From: Adiantum capillus-veneris
Lineage: Eukaryota > Streptophyta > Polypodiopsida > Polypodiales > Pteridaceae
Reading direction: 5' to 3'
Assembly: GCA_014529385.2 (NCBI GenBank)
Contig: CM043950.1
Span: 77,014,435-77,078,434 of the forward strand
Length of the DNA: 64,000 bases
Numbering within the stretch: position 1 is the stretch's first letter; each line of letters starts with the position of its first letter. Made by a program: the position numbers and the translations under genes. Below the pieces are notes generated by a model, which was given only the letters and a program-made list of their open reading frames with translations, made no database searches and was not told the origin of the DNA. This document shows positions 20,331 through 30,660 of this stretch, one piece after another.

Positions 20331-22004
20331 CTAAGCATAACAATCTGATGCATAAGATGCATGGCGAGAGCCTGAACGAGTACGACTAGACAAAGGTGCA
20401 TCCAATTTACTGTCATGTAAAGTGTGCACCAGCCATTTTGGCATACCTCTAGCCTGCTCATTTTCAGCCCTTTCCTCATCAAGTACATCATGTACATCTG
20501 CATCAGTGCTGGGATGATCTAAAACATTTTCAGAAACCCCCATAGGCTGTACATTTGCCTCATTGGAACTTACATTCGTATTTCCAGCACAGAAAAGAGA
20601 CAACAAAGTGTCATAAATGTCCTGTGAGCTTACATTACTGTCTCTAGTACATGACAACAAGGGCTGAACAGAATCTTCCACAAACACTACATCCCGAGAA
20701 ACCAGAATACATTTTGTTTGCGGATGATACAACCTGTAACCTTTGCTTTCAGAACTATAACCAACAAAAATACATTTGATAGCCTTATCATCCAATTTTC
20801 TGCGCTGCACTTGTGGCACCAAAGCATATGCCAAACAGCCAAAAACACGCATGTGCTCAATAGAAGGTTTTCTATCATGCCATGCTTCATATGGATTAAT
20901 AGAGTGCAAAGCTTTCGTAGGACACCTGTTAAGTACATAAGTGGCACACATGATTGCCTCAAGCCAAAAAGAATGCTGTAAAGCTTGACTTTTGACCATA
21001 CATCGTGCCATTTCCGTCAGTGACCTGTTTTTCCTCTCAGCAATACCATTTTGCTGAGGTGTATAAGGCACTATACATTGGTGTTTTATCCCACGACTAG
21101 CCAGAAATGCATTAAATTCATGAGACATATACTTCCCCCCTCGATCAGAACGGAGGGTGCCCATAGTACATTTCGAGACATTTTCAGCCATAGCCAGAAA
21201 TTGTTTGAAGAACATAAAAACTTCGGACTTCGCTTTAAGCGGAAATACCCATGCATGCCTGGAGTAATCATCAATGAAAGTCACGAAGTACAGGTAATTG
21301 CCCAAGGACAGAGTTTGCATGGGCCCACAAACATCACTATGCACAAGCTGCAACCTGCATGTGGCCTGAAGTGAACCATCCTTTGGAAATTTAGAACGCT
21401 GCATCTTACCCAAAATACAGCCTTCACAAACATGTTTGACAGGTGCTTCAAGAGGTGGGAAAGAAGCAACCATATCAGATTTCTGCAAACGCAGCAAACT
21501 GGCAAAATTCAGATGACCAAAACGTGCATGCCAAAGTTTTGCATCTGAAATAGCCCTTGAATCTGCAACAGAATTTGAAAAATTTTGTCCACACTTGTCA
21601 TACAAAGTGAGCTTATACAGCCCAGGGCACAAAAGCCCAGATGCAACAATTTCATCGCCAAAACTGAGATCATGAACTGTACATCTGTCATCCACAAATT
21701 TGACTACAAGTCCAAGTCTAGCAAGTGCGGATATAGACAAGAGATTCTTCTTGATCCCAGGTACATAAAGTGCATCAAAAAGTGTGAAGGAACTGCCATT
21801 AGCAGCAGTGAGCACAATCTTTCCAACTCCTTGAACGGGATAAGAGGCGTTGTTGGCATGAGTGACTGAATTCCCATGAGGGACAGACTCGAGAGAGGTA
21901 AACAATTCACGATGTGAGGTAATGTGCTTTGTAGCACCACTGTCCAAATACCACACATGTGAATCTGCAGCAACTGACAAGCATGCATCATAGACAACAG
22001 GATT
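20331..22004 (-). pseudogene. Copia protease and integrase
   Basis: In frame with gag, separated from it by one TAG (22005-22007). The protease core is WYLDSGATKHIT near 21920-21955 (catalytic Asp in DSGA). The pre-integrase zinc region is LWHARFGHLNFASL ... CEGCILGKMQRSKFP. The integrase core follows with HSDVCGPMQT (first Asp), FVTFIDDYSRHAWVF, LRSDRGGKYMS (second Asp) and PYTPQQNGIAERKNR (Glu). The tail GYRLYHPQTKCILVSRDVVF leads to an acidic linker and the stop at 20331. It cleaves the polyprotein and inserts cDNA. Catalytic residues look intact. Confidence 0.92.
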
Positions 22005-23051
22005 CTAAGTGCACTTTGCGCTAAAAGCCCATTCTGCATCAACATCAGCATTACAGTTTCCTTTCACAGAAGACTCAACAGTGGCTATGTTTGTAGTGGA
22101 ACCAGCATTTGCAGTGGAACCACCCTCTTTCTTCTTAGCCTCTTTGGACTTCAACTTAGGACACGACTTGATCAAGTGATCTTTGGCTTTACAATAATGG
22201 CAACGCATATTCTTTTTGCCCTTATCACCAGAATTGTTAGACGAAGTGCTGCCAGCAGAAGCATTAGGAACATAATTTGTGCCACTCGCAGCAGAACCAT
22301 AAGAAGTGGCTGCATTACTGTTACCACCCTTTCTTTGAGAAGCAATAAAAGCCTGCTCAACTGCACGTTGCTTAGTCCTGTTTTTTTTGGAAAGTGACTC
22401 TTGCAACAGCAATGTGCATAATGCATCAAACTTGACAACTTCAGGATTTCCTTGGGTCATAAGTCTCCAAGTACTAGCAAAATTCTGGTAGGAATCTGGT
22501 AAGGCATCAAGAACAGTCTGCACAAGGGAACTGTTTGAAATGACTTCACCTGCAGAAATAAGCTGCTCATTGATATCCTTGACACTAGCAAGGAAAGTGT
22601 CCATATCATCTTCCTCATGCATAATCTTCGACTCCAACTCTTTACGCAACAAAGAAATTTTAGCCTCATTGCGGCTTGCATAAAGACCTGCTAAAATATC
22701 CCATGCCTGTTTTATAGATTTTGTTGAACAAATGTGAGGAACAATGGTGCGCTTCACAGACAACGCAATCAATGCATGAGCCTGCGCATCCTTAACATCC
22801 CAACGAGCTTGTTCTGCCATAGGCAAAACAACTCTAACAACTGCAATCCTTGCAGCAAGACCTGCAACATCCTCAACATCGCCTACATCCTCAGAACCAA
22901 GACGTACATCAATGCTCTGCATAATGTTCCTGACACCCTTTGACACAAGAACATGTTGCATCATATAAGCCCACATAGGGTAGTTATCCCCATCCAACCT
23001 ATCCTCAGCAACAAACATATTGAACACATCTGTGTTGTTGTTGTCAGCCAT
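22005..23051 (-). CDS. Copia gag
   Basis: The best start is the ATG at 23051 (MADNNNTDVFNMFVAEDRL). The open frame extends upstream to 23111 but that part reads like leader. Gag features: GDNYPMWAYMMQHVL, AWDILAGLYASRNEAKISLL, LLRKELESKIMHEEDDMDTF and LVQTVLDALPDSYQNF, as in UBN2/copia gag. A CCHC knuckle, CHYCKAKDHLIKSCP, lies near 22166-22210, then a Lys-rich patch. The frame ends with TAG at 22005-22007, directly before the protease in the same frame. This single stop might be decay or a gag-pol separator. Confidence 0.88.
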   Translation of the reverse strand: MADNNNTDVFNMFVAEDRLDGDNYPMWAYMMQHVLVSKGVRNIMQSIDVRLGSEDVGDVEDVAGLAARIAVVRVVLPMAEQARWDVKDAQAHALIALSVKRTIVPHICSTKSIKQAWDILAGLYASRNEAKISLLRKELESKIMHEEDDMDTFLASVKDINEQLISAGEVISNSSLVQTVLDALPDSYQNFASTWRLMTQGNPEVVKFDALCTLLLQESLSKKNRTKQRAVEQAFIASQRKGGNSNAATSYGSAASGTNYVPNASAGSTSSNNSGDKGKKNMRCHYCKAKDHLIKSCPKLKSKEAKKKEGGSTANAGSTTNIATVESSVKGNCNADVDAEWAFSAKCT

Positions 23052-23388
23052 GGTAAATGTTGCACTTGATGTGAAAACCGCCAAAAAATAGGAGAAACAG
23101 AGCGGGAACAACCTGTGCTATATAGCACAAACCGTAGAAGACTATAAGGCACATGTTATGTAGAAAACGGCACTGGCAGAAATTCTGCACAAAATGACGA
23201 AATAGCCTATGCAGTACTGCCTGTAGTGGAAACGGAGGCCGAAATGAGCCCAAATCAAAATTCTTAGCAGACCTGCGGCCCAAAATTTTTGTCGACCTGC
23301 GAACGCTTGCCAAAGCTCACTGAAATCGGAGAAAGTGAGCAGGCATGTGCTGGAGCAGCTGGCGACTAAGCCCGGGAGGACGTGACCT

Positions 23389-23400
23389 GCTCTGATACCA
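23389..23400 (-). other. Copia primer-binding site
   Basis: The minus strand reads TGGTATCAGAGC two bases after the LTR end CCAACA. It is complementary to initiator-Met tRNA. Confidence 0.92.
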
Positions 23401-23402
23401 AT

Positions 23403-23629
23403 TGTTGGAATTAGGGTTGCAGAGAAACACACACAGCTTGGAGAAGACAAAGGAATCTCAAGTCACACAATAGAGAGTGTGTTACTTAGTGTGCAATGGA
23501 AAGATAGATAGCCCTAGAGTGATGGGCGTATATACAATGCACGGGGAAAAAAACCTCCTAAAGAGGGAAAAAATGCCCCGGTGGTCCTAGTGTGTTCACA
23601 CACATCACTACCACATGTATATGGTAACA
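23403..23629 (-). repeat. 5' LTR of the copia element
   Basis: 227 bp, about 95 % identical to the 3' LTR by eye. It contains the presumed promoter of the element (TATATACGCCC-type TATA on the minus strand). Confidence 0.92.
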
Positions 23630-25154
23630 ATAACATCTAATGTTTAACCAACCCAAATAATTTTCTCATATTAAATTGATCATTTAATGTGGGAGAATAA
23701 ACGGGGACAAGGGTTAGGATATAGACATGTTCTTCTGGATCTATCTCAACACGGGGCCAAGGTTAAAGGGTCTAATGAGAGATGGTATGTCAAAGAGAAA
23801 ATCTAGCTAATGGAGCTTAACGACCTTAGGGTTCGCTTCATTAAAGACCTCCAAAGGTTAGTGTTAAAAGTCCTTAAACTGTAGGCAAGCTAGGACTGTG
23901 CTTGAGGTGCTTGTCATGCTTGCTGAATAAGGTGCTTGAGGTTCTTGTCGTGCTTGATGAATAAGGTGCTTGAGGTGCTAAGGTGCTTGCCGTGATTGCA
24001 GTGTTAGGGTTGAGCTTGAGGTGGGAAACTTCTCCAAGCATGAGGGACCTAAGGTGTTCCAAAAAACAAGGATACCTACAAGGAGGGGGCGAGCCCTACA
24101 AGTAGGGGCAAGAGAGAGAACACACACACCCTCACACAAGTCAAGGCTTTGTCTAAAGAAGCAACAAGGACAAATGTCATGTTCCTCTCCATGTTTCCCT
24201 CATAAGGTGCCTAAAGCCTATTGGTTGGCCTCTCAAGGAGTCCGATGATAATTTAGCAAATTTAATTATTTGTTTATGATTTATCAAGTCCTGACTCTCA
24301 AAGGGGAAAGGGGAACACTTGTCCCAAGGCTATCATGGTTGCTTGATATACACTATGCATGTGATTGGCTAGGTTTGTAGAGGTCCAATCAACTTCTAGC
24401 ATGATCTATAAGGGGGAGTTGACCAAAGCAAGCTAGGGGTGTGCTTGGGGGGTATACATACTCTTGCACACACTCACATGATCATTCTTGCTTGGCAAAA
24501 GTACAAGAGCTCCATCTTGTTGAGAAGTTGAGAGCCTACACCAACACTCTTGGCTATGGAATGCAAATCCAACCAAGAGCCATGCTTCAACGCTTAAGCT
24601 TTCCATCTTCTTCTTCATCATTATTATGATATTATGCTATACTATACAATAAGAGTGATGATAAGTGAGGAACTATCTCTTTCTCGTATGTTACTTCTTC
24701 TTCCTCTTCCCTACCCTGATTCCCCGCTACTTCTCTCCACCTTTCAAGGTGTTTGAGGCCTTGGGACTGAGGCCACGGATGGTTAATGGTTTTTACTAGG
24801 TTTATGTTATGCCCCTGATCAATGAAGATTTTCATCTTCATTGCATCACGTAGGTCACAAGGAGCACAAAGATTGTATTGTGCCAAGTCTCTCTTTATGG
24901 GTGAATCTACAATACAAAAGCCTATTGGATGGGGGACCGGCTCCAAATAAATCCGGTCCTCAACTGTTGTGATGTTCTCTAATTCTCTCTATTCCATAAT
25001 TATTGTTCATTCTAAGTTAATCAAGGATAATGCTTGTGTTGCTATACCACAAATTAAGTTCACCCTCTATGTTCTCAAAGTAGTCTCATAAAAATGCTCA
25101 CTATAATTCTCTTCATTCCGCTATTCTCGATGTTCATAGGCCATTTCCATTACA
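23630..25154 (+). repeat. E1 5' LTR, main part
   Basis: This continues the nine bases at 12716-12724. It starts in ATAACATCTAATGTTTAACC, which corresponds to the start of the E2 LTR after its first bases. It ends GGCCATTTCCATTACA before the primer site. Total length with the left piece is about 1.53 kb. It contains a GCTTGAGGTGCTTGTCGTGC-type minirepeat (about 23895-23995). The 3' LTR counterpart is 58004-59497. Confidence 0.88.
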
Positions 25155-25155
25155 T

Positions 25156-25167
25156 TGGTATCAGAGC
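25156..25167 (+). other. E1 primer-binding site
   Basis: TGGTATCAGAGC one base after the LTR end TTACA. Complementary to initiator-Met tRNA. Confidence 0.92.
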
Positions 25168-25560
25168 TATTGGTTTCTCTTTTCTTGCTTAAGAATAGAG
25201 GTCCTTAAGTTGTCCATGAAAGGTTTGACTTGCTCCTTGCAATAGGGTAAGTGGGACATGGATCTATTATCTTGGCTGAAAAGGACTTAGTTGAAGGTAC
25301 ACCATTGGGAACTATAGTCTTGATAATGGAGTCTCTTGGGGCTTGCCTTTGTCTTAACAATTATTGAGCTACTAGAAAGCTCAACAAGAACCATAATTAA
25401 CCGAGAAATGTTAGACCCTCTCCACTAGTCTTTGCAATCAACAGTGTCTAAATCATGGGTGCGGCTGATTGAGAACTAATTTTCAAAGGTAAAGAAGAGA
25501 AGCAACTAAAGTTTTTGAGGGTACCAAAGCACAAAGTAATTTATACATAAGTTTTTTAGC
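25168..25560. other. E1 leader
   Basis: Untranslated region between the primer site and gag. E2 has the equivalent at 46661-47050 with recognisable similarity (for example TTGGTTTCTCTTTTCTTGCT and AAGTAGCAACTAA-type words). No gene. Confidence 0.7.
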
Positions 25561-26880
25561 ATGGTTGACAATAATCAAGAGAGTAGAATAAATATTGACA
25601 ACTTTGATTTTGCACATGAAGGTGCTAATGATGATGCCCCCATGTTTGTTAATTATCTTGTTACTAGGTTGCAACAAGCTATGAGCAATCTTGCTTTGCA
25701 AGCCGAAGTTACTCAACAAATTAGTGATTATGGGATTTACCTTCCTCTCCAAGAGGAAAGAGAGCTGAGGAGGCCTCTTGATGAGACTCCCAAAAGAATA
25801 CTCTCTCCCATAAGATAGGAGGAATCCAAAGAACGAGAACAAAGCGAATCACTAAGTTCCTCTGAACATGTGGCTCCACGAAGACGGCGGTCTAGACGAT
25901 CTCCAACTCCTCCCAAGAGGAAACGGTCAACCCATAGTCCTTGTCCTCATCACTCCAAAAGGGAAGAGAGGAAAAAAAGGGCAAGAAAGAGGTCACCCTC
26001 CTCTCCTTCTTCCTCACCTTCCTCCTCTTCTGATGAAAGCAACAACTTTTCTCCTAGAGAATACAAGAAGAGAGGACATTAGAAATCCTACCCTACATGG
26101 AGAAGGTCCCAAAAGCTCAAGAAATTCAAAGAGGGAGGAAAGAGTATCTCTTTTCTCACCTATGATGGCACCTTTTGTGCTACTGACAAAGTATTGGCCT
26201 TCATCCAGAAATTTGATGCAGTCTTTGGAGGCGAGGGCTTCAAAGAGTCATCCAAGATACATCATGTAGCTATTCACTTTCACAAATCTGCTTGTCAATG
26301 GTGGGCTAGCCTTCATGGCAACGCCAAAGCCCAAAAGACATAGAGAACTCTACGAGTTTTCATCATGAAGCAATTCCTTGCAAGCGATGCAAAGGACAAA
26401 GTGATTACCAAATGGTGGAGTTTGAATCTGCTCTCCAACGAGTCTATCCACAAATATGTGGACACATTTTGGGATCTACATCTTAAGTCTACTATCTTTC
26501 AAAAGATAAACTTTGCCGAGCAAAAGCAACAATTCTGTGCGGGATTACCTAAAGAAATTCTAGAGTATATCAACTCACTATGGCGTGGTTCTATCATCAA
26601 AGTAATCCACCACATTGTGGTTGCTTAGCACATCAATTTCCAACAAGGGGCTAAAAGGAATGCCAAGTCTAGAAAACAAAGATCGAAATGATGCAAAGGG
26701 ACGAACAATGCCCAAAACGCTTCCCAAGGAAATTTCAACAACAACAACAATCGGTCCAAGGAGAAGAGACTTAACAAAGGTAAAAATAAACTCTCTCCTT
26801 GAGAGCTAGAATCTTTTCATAAGGACCACAAATGCTTCAAATGTGGGGAGCAAGGACATGGCTACCGTCCTTGCCCCAAA
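25561..26880 (+). pseudogene. E1 gag
   Basis: A single frame carries the whole gag but is cut by stops at 25816, 26080, 26341, 26626, 26686 and 26800. Parts: N-terminus MVDNNQESRINIDNFDFAHE; a basic Arg/Ser-rich segment (PRRRRSRRSPTPPKRKR, 25873-26010); capsid (YDGTFCATDKVLAFIQKF ... WWASLHGN ... MKQFLASDAKDK ... QFCAGLPKEILEYI). A CCHC knuckle, CFKCGEQGHGYRPCP, lies near 26829-26873. The fixed frame with many stops and few shifts indicates an old, neutrally decaying copy. Confidence 0.85.
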
Positions 26881-26913
26881 AGAAATACCCGCAATGAGAC
26901 TCCTAGAGCTTCC

Positions 26914-27402
26914 ATGATCGAAGCTCCAAAAGAGGATGCTCATTGCAAAGGATCACCTCTCTCCTATGCTTCGAGAAAGGTAAGGGAGCATGATTCATTC
27001 ATCCTGTTTAACCCTGGCTCTACTCACAACTTCAAATCAACAGATTTGGCTATGAAGTTGGGCATTCAAGCTTTGAAGATGGGAGATACTGTAACTATTG
27101 ATGGAGCTTTCAAGGGACAGCAAGCCTTTGTTACTCCCTTGATTGGGAAGTTGAGGCTTCATGTTGAAAGCTATGTTGACAAAGAAGACTTTTTCATCTC
27201 TCCTCTCCAACATGAGGATGTTATCCTAGGGGCACCATGGTTCAACCGCATGGTTGCCAACATGAAGTTCCGTGAAAGGAGAATCTACTTCACCTACATG
27301 GAAAAGAGCATGTATATAGATGCTAATGAGTCCGATCGTACTATACCACTTGTAAATTCACATGCTTTTGATAAGTCAATGAAAAGCTCAGTTTTTGCAT
27401 AA
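26914..27402 (+). pseudogene. E1 protease with altered catalytic site
   Basis: Same frame as gag. The retropepsin region reads FILFNPGSTHNFKSTDLAMK; the family pattern has Asp where Asn now stands (E2 keeps Asp: LFDPSSTHNFTS). The partner motif HEDVILGAPWFNRM is near 27210-27250. A TAA at 27400-27402 ends the frame, after which pol continues with a disturbed linker to the RT. The Asp-to-Asn change alone would abolish aspartic protease activity. Confidence 0.85.
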
Positions 27403-27591
27403 ATGATTTTTGTCAAAGAGTTTCTAAATGATGCTAATGCTTTAACAAAACAAAGTGTTAGGAATCAAGAAGAATTAGACTTGTTTTCTAAATGGATTCC
27501 AATATGTTTTTATCGATGATATCCCTTTGGACTTACCTCCAAAACGAGGGGATGATGATCATTGAATTGAGCTCCTACCAGGAAGCTCACC

Positions 27592-28606
27592 GCTTGTAAC
27601 AAGCCTCCTTATCGAGTTTCCCAAGCTCAACAAGAGGAGATCATGAGGCAAGTACAAGAATTGGTAGACAAAGGTATGGTGAGGCCTAGCTCCTCTCCCT
27701 TTTTTTCTCCAGTTCTTTTAGTGCAATAGAAAGATGGTACATACTACATGTGTGTAGACTATCGAGCGATAAACCATATCACTATCAAAAACAAATTTCC
27801 CATACCACGGGTTGAAGTTCTGTTTGATAGACTACAAGGCTCTACCTACTTCAGCATGATTGACCTTAAAAGTGGCTATCATCAAATGAGGATAATGAAT
27901 GAAGATGTCCTAAAGATCGCATTTCGTACAACGTTTGGTCTTTTTGAATATCTAGTCATGCCTTTTGGCTTGATTAATGCACCGGCCACATTCAATCGTT
28001 TGATGGAGAAAATATTTAGACCCTACCGCAAGTACACTGGAGTGTTCTTTGATGATATCATCATCTACTCCAAGTCCTTGGAGGAGCACAAGCAACAACT
28101 CCAGGTGATTTTTCAAGCATTGAGGGAGAACACGCTTTTTATTAATCAAAAGAAAAGCTAATTTTTCCTTCAAGAGATTCTATACCTAGGTCATATTATC
28201 TCTCAGGATGGTATCCGTAAGGATCCATCTAAGTTAGAGTAATAAATTCATGGCCTAATCCAAGGAATCTACATGAGCTACGAAGCTTTATTGGTATGTG
28301 TGCATACTATAGATGCTTCATAGAAAAATTCTCTCAAATAGCATGACCATTACATGACTTACCAAAGAAAAATGTTAAGTACTTGTGGACTGCTAAAGAG
28401 CTATATGCTTTTGACAAGCTCAAAGAGAAGATTACCTCCCAACCAGTGCTTATACTTCCGAGTCTCTCAAAGCCATTTGAGGTTCAATGTGATGATTGTG
28501 GTGATTTCCTTGGAGCAGTCTTGCTTTAAGAAGGGCATGCCATAGCATATGAGAGCTGAAGGCTGAATGCGGATGAACGGGTCTTCGGCATATATGATAA
28601 AGAGCT
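27592..28606 (+). pseudogene. E1 reverse transcriptase and start of RNase H
   Basis: RT motifs in order: YRVSQAQQEEIMRQVQELVD, KGMVRPSSSPF, a stop, [57 protein letters not shown] and the catalytic VFFDDIIIYSK (family YxDD, here FFDD). Then comes NQKKS-stop and LGHIISQDGIRKD. RNase H begins near 28420 (PVLILPSLSKPFEVQCDDCG) and is cut at 28606 within YDKEL by the insertion of E2. It resumes at 55985. Several stops interrupt the frame. RT and RNase H would copy the element RNA into DNA. Confidence 0.88.
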
Positions 28607-29337
28607 TATCATAAAATCTAATATCTAACCAATCCAAATGATTTTATCACATTAAGATGATCATTCAATGTGGGTGAATAACCGGGAACAAGGGTTAAAA
28701 TATAGACATGTGCTTACAGTTCTATCCCAATACGGGGCCAATGGTAAAGGGGTCCAAATGAGAGATGGTATGTCAAAGAGCAAGGCTAACCAATGGATCT
28801 TAAAATACCTCAGTGTTTGCTTCATCTCAGACCTCCAAAAGTTAGTGTTAAAAGTCCTTTGACCTTAGGTAAGCTAAAGCTGATCTTGAGGTGGGAACCC
28901 GACCCAAGCTTGAGGTGCTTGTCGTGCCTGATTGTCATGCTTGAGATGCTAGGGTTGTACTTGAGGTGGGAACCCATCCCAAGATTGACGGCCTTAAGGG
29001 CCGAGCTTGTGGTCAGAATTGGGCCCAAGGTTGAGTGGCTTGAGGTGTCACAAAAATCAGCACATAATCCTACAAGTAGGTGGCAAGCCATGAAAGTAGG
29101 GCGGGTGGTTGCTTGACAACACTCTCTCCCAAAGGACACCCCTTGCTCAAGAGGCAAGTAGGACACATGTCAAGCCCCTAGCTAGGTTACCTTCCAAGAG
29201 TGTCCAAAGCCTATTGGTTAGCCTACCAAGAGATCGAATGATAATTCAGTAGATTTAATTAATTGTTTCTGCATTTATCAAGTCCTCTCTCTCAAAGGGG
29301 AAAGGGTGACACGTCCCAAGACTACCCTTGTTGCTTG
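28607..29337 (+). repeat. E2 5' LTR, left part
   Basis: It begins TATCATAAAATCTAATAT (TGTCATAAAATC in the 3' LTR, so the first TG has become TA). It runs to ACCCTTGTTGCTTG, where homology to 54478-55210 breaks off at the 16.2-kb block. It continues at 45551. Confidence 0.88.
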
Positions 29338-29455
29338 GGGGAAACCGAAAGACCTAGTAAGATTTTTTTAGCAATCCAAAATCTGAGCAAACCCAACCAA
29401 AGAGAGGTACTTGCCAAGTCAATCAATATGTAAGCCAACCATCTCACCTCTCCCC

Positions 29456-29456
<1 letters not shown>

Positions 29457-29515
<59 letters not shown>
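29457..29515 (+). repeat. (TG)n microsatellite
   Basis: About 29 uninterrupted TG units. The reading frames across it consist of alternating Thr-His or Val-Cys and are not genes. Confidence 0.97.
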
Positions 29516-29518
<3 letters not shown>

Positions 29519-30354
29519 TAGTTATTTGAATGCCCTCGAAGGGTGATGAGACGTGGCTACTGAGTGCATAACATGCATTGGTGTGAAAGTTGTAGAAGGT
29601 GAGCATCTTATTGAACAAGACTCCTACACAAAGTGTGTGGTAGGGGTTAACCACTATGCAACAATTAAAAACCACTAAAGAGATAAATGGTACGAATAGC
29701 AAGAAAATGTCGTTGAGCGATGGTATGTTTGACAATAATAGGTGGGCAGAGTTAGACAATAAGATATTTGAGAATTTGTAAGAGAGGCATTGAATCAAAA
29801 ATGATAGTACAATTGGTAGAGAGAGTGTGATTTGGGACTAAAGTGTCAATTATGTGCAGGCATCATTTTGAGAGCTAAGATTTGAGGAAAAGTTGTGTGA
29901 CTTCAGTACCCCAGTAAGGGTGGCCCAATGAATTTAAATCAAAAAATTCAAAGAATCGAGTGAGATACCCTTTGTTTCACCCGTTGTCACCTAGTTGCCC
30001 ATACAGCTAGATTTGTCCACCGCATAAAAATCACGACATGGACATCCCACCGCAAAGAACGCAAGTCGTGGGTATCCACCACAAAGAACGCAAGACGTGG
30101 ATCAAAGCCCTAAGCTAGGTAATCCTAGCTACTGCGAGAACCTCGCGAGCTGCCCCCTGTGAGATCAATACGGGGATCAGGACTAACTCAACATTGGAGT
30201 TAAAAATGAACTGGCCGAGTTAATTTTCCCTAGCAAATAGTCCTTCCTACACCAGACAGTATATCCCGAAAACATTCTTTTCTACTTGAATTTAAATGCA
30301 TCAATTAAAATGCCGTGGTCTCTATTGGATCTTCCAACATGTTTTGGGGTAATG
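29516..30354. other. Non-coding stretch with a small direct repeat
   Basis: No gene. A ~27-bp motif, ACCGCAAAGAACGCAAGTCG, recurs as ACCACAAAGAACGCAAGACG at 30049 and 30079. AGCTAGG-TAAT-CCTAGCT (about 30113-30130) is a short perfect hairpin. Neither has an assigned role. Confidence 0.5.
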
Positions 30355-30660
30355 TTACTTTCCTACCTTACCGAATGCAATGTTATTAAACTGTTCTTGA
30401 ATTAAAATTAGACCTACCTCAATAATATCCTCTTGATTGCTTCGTGAGATGGCCGGTGCTCGCTCGACGATAGGAGCCTTTCCCTTTCCGTTGGTGTTGC
30501 TTGTTCCGGACTCATGGTCGTGAGATCCACCAAGACGGGTCCTCTTTGGGGCCATTATACTCACTACTAAAGATGATGAATTTGGAAAAGAACTAGTTTC
30601 CAATATTACCATAACAACCACAAACGGTCCGGATCCAACATTGTTACCCTTATCAAGCAA
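30355..30660 (-). other. Small reading frame with a gag-like start
   Basis: 101 codons. From an internal Met it reads MAPKRTRLGGSHDHESGTSN followed by a Gly/Lys-rich stretch. Many plant gypsy gag proteins begin with a similar basic MAPKR/MAPRR sequence, so this may be a remnant gag N-terminus from the same minus-strand element as the RT fragment near 33500. No capsid or zinc-knuckle sequence follows. Assignment is tentative. Confidence 0.25.

Larger units (their letters stand above)
12725..23629 (-). mobile_element. Ty1/copia element interrupted by an L1 LINE
   Basis: The 227-bp LTRs (12725-12951 and 23403-23629) read TGTTACC...CCAACA on the minus strand and differ at about 11 positions by eye. 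The initiator-Met primer site (23389-23400) and a polypurine tract (12952-12963) fix the orientation. Order on the minus strand is gag, protease, integrase, RT, RNase H, as in copia. Without the LINE it is about 5.2 kb. It sits in the 5' LTR of E1; the flanks ATACA (12720-12724) and ATAAC (23630-23634) are an imperfect 5-bp duplication. Damage: single stops after gag and after integrase, the LINE insertion, and one frameshift near 13730. Confidence 0.93.

Noticed and set aside
12725-23634. Perfect target duplication for the copia element
   Set aside because: The flanks are ATACA and ATAAC, not identical; placement in the E1 LTR is still clear, so only an imperfect duplication is reported.
26000-26100. 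Arg/Ser-rich stretch resembling a splicing (SR) protein
   Set aside because: It is in frame between gag N-terminus and capsid of E1 and recurs in E2, so it is part of the retroelement gag.
29457-29515. Possible CRISPR-like or telomeric repeat
   Set aside because: It is a plain TG microsatellite with no spacers and no telomere unit.
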